This document shows positions 63,571 to 64,000 of a stretch of 64,000 nt of DNA, piece by piece. Position 1 is the stretch's first letter, and each line of letters starts with the position of its first letter. Below the pieces are notes generated by a model that saw nothing but the letters and a program-made list of their open reading frames with translations, was not told the origin of the DNA and searched no databases. The position numbers and the translations under genes are program-made. Where the stretch lies: NCBI RefSeq assembly GCF_003569765.1, contig NZ_QXMG01000017.1, forward strand, positions 1-64,000, read 5' to 3'. This DNA is from Caldimonas tepidiphila (GTDB lineage Bacteria > Pseudomonadota > Gammaproteobacteria > Burkholderiales > Burkholderiaceae_C).

Positions 63571-64000
63571 ATGGCGAGCAATCGAGGCGTGGTGTACATC
63601 GGTCCGGGCAAGGTGGAGGTGCAGGCGATCGACGCGCCGGGGATGGTCGACCCGCGCGGCCGCAAGATCGAGCACGGCGTGATCCTCAAGGTCGTCTCGA
63701 CCAACATCTGCGGTTCGGACCAGCACATGGTGCGTGGCCGCACCACCGCCCCGGCGGGCCTCGTGCTCGGCCACGAGATCACCGGCGAGGTGATCGAGGC
63801 CGGCGCCGACGTCGAGACGCTCGCGGTCGGCGACCTGGTGTCGGTGCCCTTCAATGTCGCCTGCGGGCGCTGCCGCACCTGCAAGGAGCAGCACACCGGC
63901 GTGTGCCTGAACGTCAACCCCTCGCGCGCCGGCGGCGCCTACGGCTACGTCGACATGGGCGGCTGGATCGGCGGGCAGGCCGAGTACGTGATGGTCCCCT
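63571..64000 (+). CDS. fdhA: Glutathione-independent formaldehyde dehydrogenase, N-terminal part (3' end outside window)
   Basis: 143 codons are visible and the frame is open at the window edge. The sequence is the N-terminus of the Pseudomonas-type zinc alcohol dehydrogenase that oxidises formaldehyde without glutathione: catalytic-zinc Cys in STNICGSDQHM, HEITGEV, and structural-zinc cysteines in ACGRCRTCKEQHTGVC. ATG 63571 with AGGAG upstream. A detoxifying enzyme, possibly fed by demethylation of aromatics. Confidence 0.95.
   Translation, partial: MASNRGVVYIGPGKVEVQAIDAPGMVDPRGRKIEHGVILKVVSTNICGSDQHMVRGRTTAPAGLVLGHEITGEVIEAGADVETLAVGDLVSVPFNVACGRCRTCKEQHTGVCLNVNPSRAGGAYGYVDMGGWIGGQAEYVMVP

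Overview
The window comes from a high-GC bacterium. I read it as a betaproteobacterium of the order Burkholderiales (Comamonadaceae/Sphaerotilaceae type). The reasons are three Bug-type periplasmic binding proteins, several LysR-controlled aromatic catabolic operons, a single-subunit quinol NO reductase with NsrR and NnrS, NorR boxes of the GGT-N7-ACC type, and an assimilatory nirBD cluster containing a PP2C/kinase fusion. The order-level placement is inferred from gene content; no rRNA is present.

Layout. 1-1.3 kb: the 3' end of a hybrid histidine kinase and a decayed IS5-type transposase. 1.3-9.3 kb: a secreted phytase-like esterase and the fructose PTS operon fruBKA, divergent from its LacI-type regulator with two operators between them. 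9.4-10.1 kb: a permease remnant and tRNA-Gly(GCC). 10.2-20.4 kb: a nitric oxide defence block made of an operon DUF2249-norB-nsrR-DUF59-membrane protein-nnrS, an operon hmp-HPP/CBS protein, and divergent norR. Its control regions carry a perfect FNR-type box, an NsrR-type operator and three NorR-type boxes. 20.4-32.2 kb: nitrogen assimilation, with nirBDC and a protein phosphatase/kinase on the minus strand, and a NarX/NarL-like two-component pair followed by a cyanate-type ABC transporter and cyanase on the plus strand. Between them is a sigma54 promoter and a long, highly structured nirB leader. 32.6-43.7 kb: a LysR regulator convergent with a nine-gene ring-hydroxylation/extradiol-cleavage operon, and then a second LysR gene. 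43.8-49.3 kb: a sugar-acid-type cluster (Bug protein, PdxA2, enolase-superfamily dehydratase, DHDPS-family aldolase) and an AEC carrier. 49.3-51 kb: a PAS-GGDEF-EAL protein. 51-59.4 kb: a CoA-dependent aromatic or alicyclic acid operon with a divergent LysR gene. 59.5-62 kb: decayed genes (TRAP small permease, LysR) and a lipoprotein. 62-64 kb: a small unknown protein, a pirin and the start of glutathione-independent formaldehyde dehydrogenase.

How it fits together. The NO block and the nitrite/cyanate block are adjacent and appear to be wired to different signals: oxygen and NO (FNR, NsrR, NorR) versus nitrogen status (sigma54, a possible NtrC dyad, and an RNA leader that may attenuate). The two catabolic blocks are each linked to a LysR regulator. 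For the first block, a 50-bp element shared between the regulator's own start region and the operon promoter ties the two together. The strongest candidates for undescribed biology are the nirB leader RNA, the shared LysR element with its operon of unknown substrate, and the kinase/phosphatase fusion in the nitrite operon.
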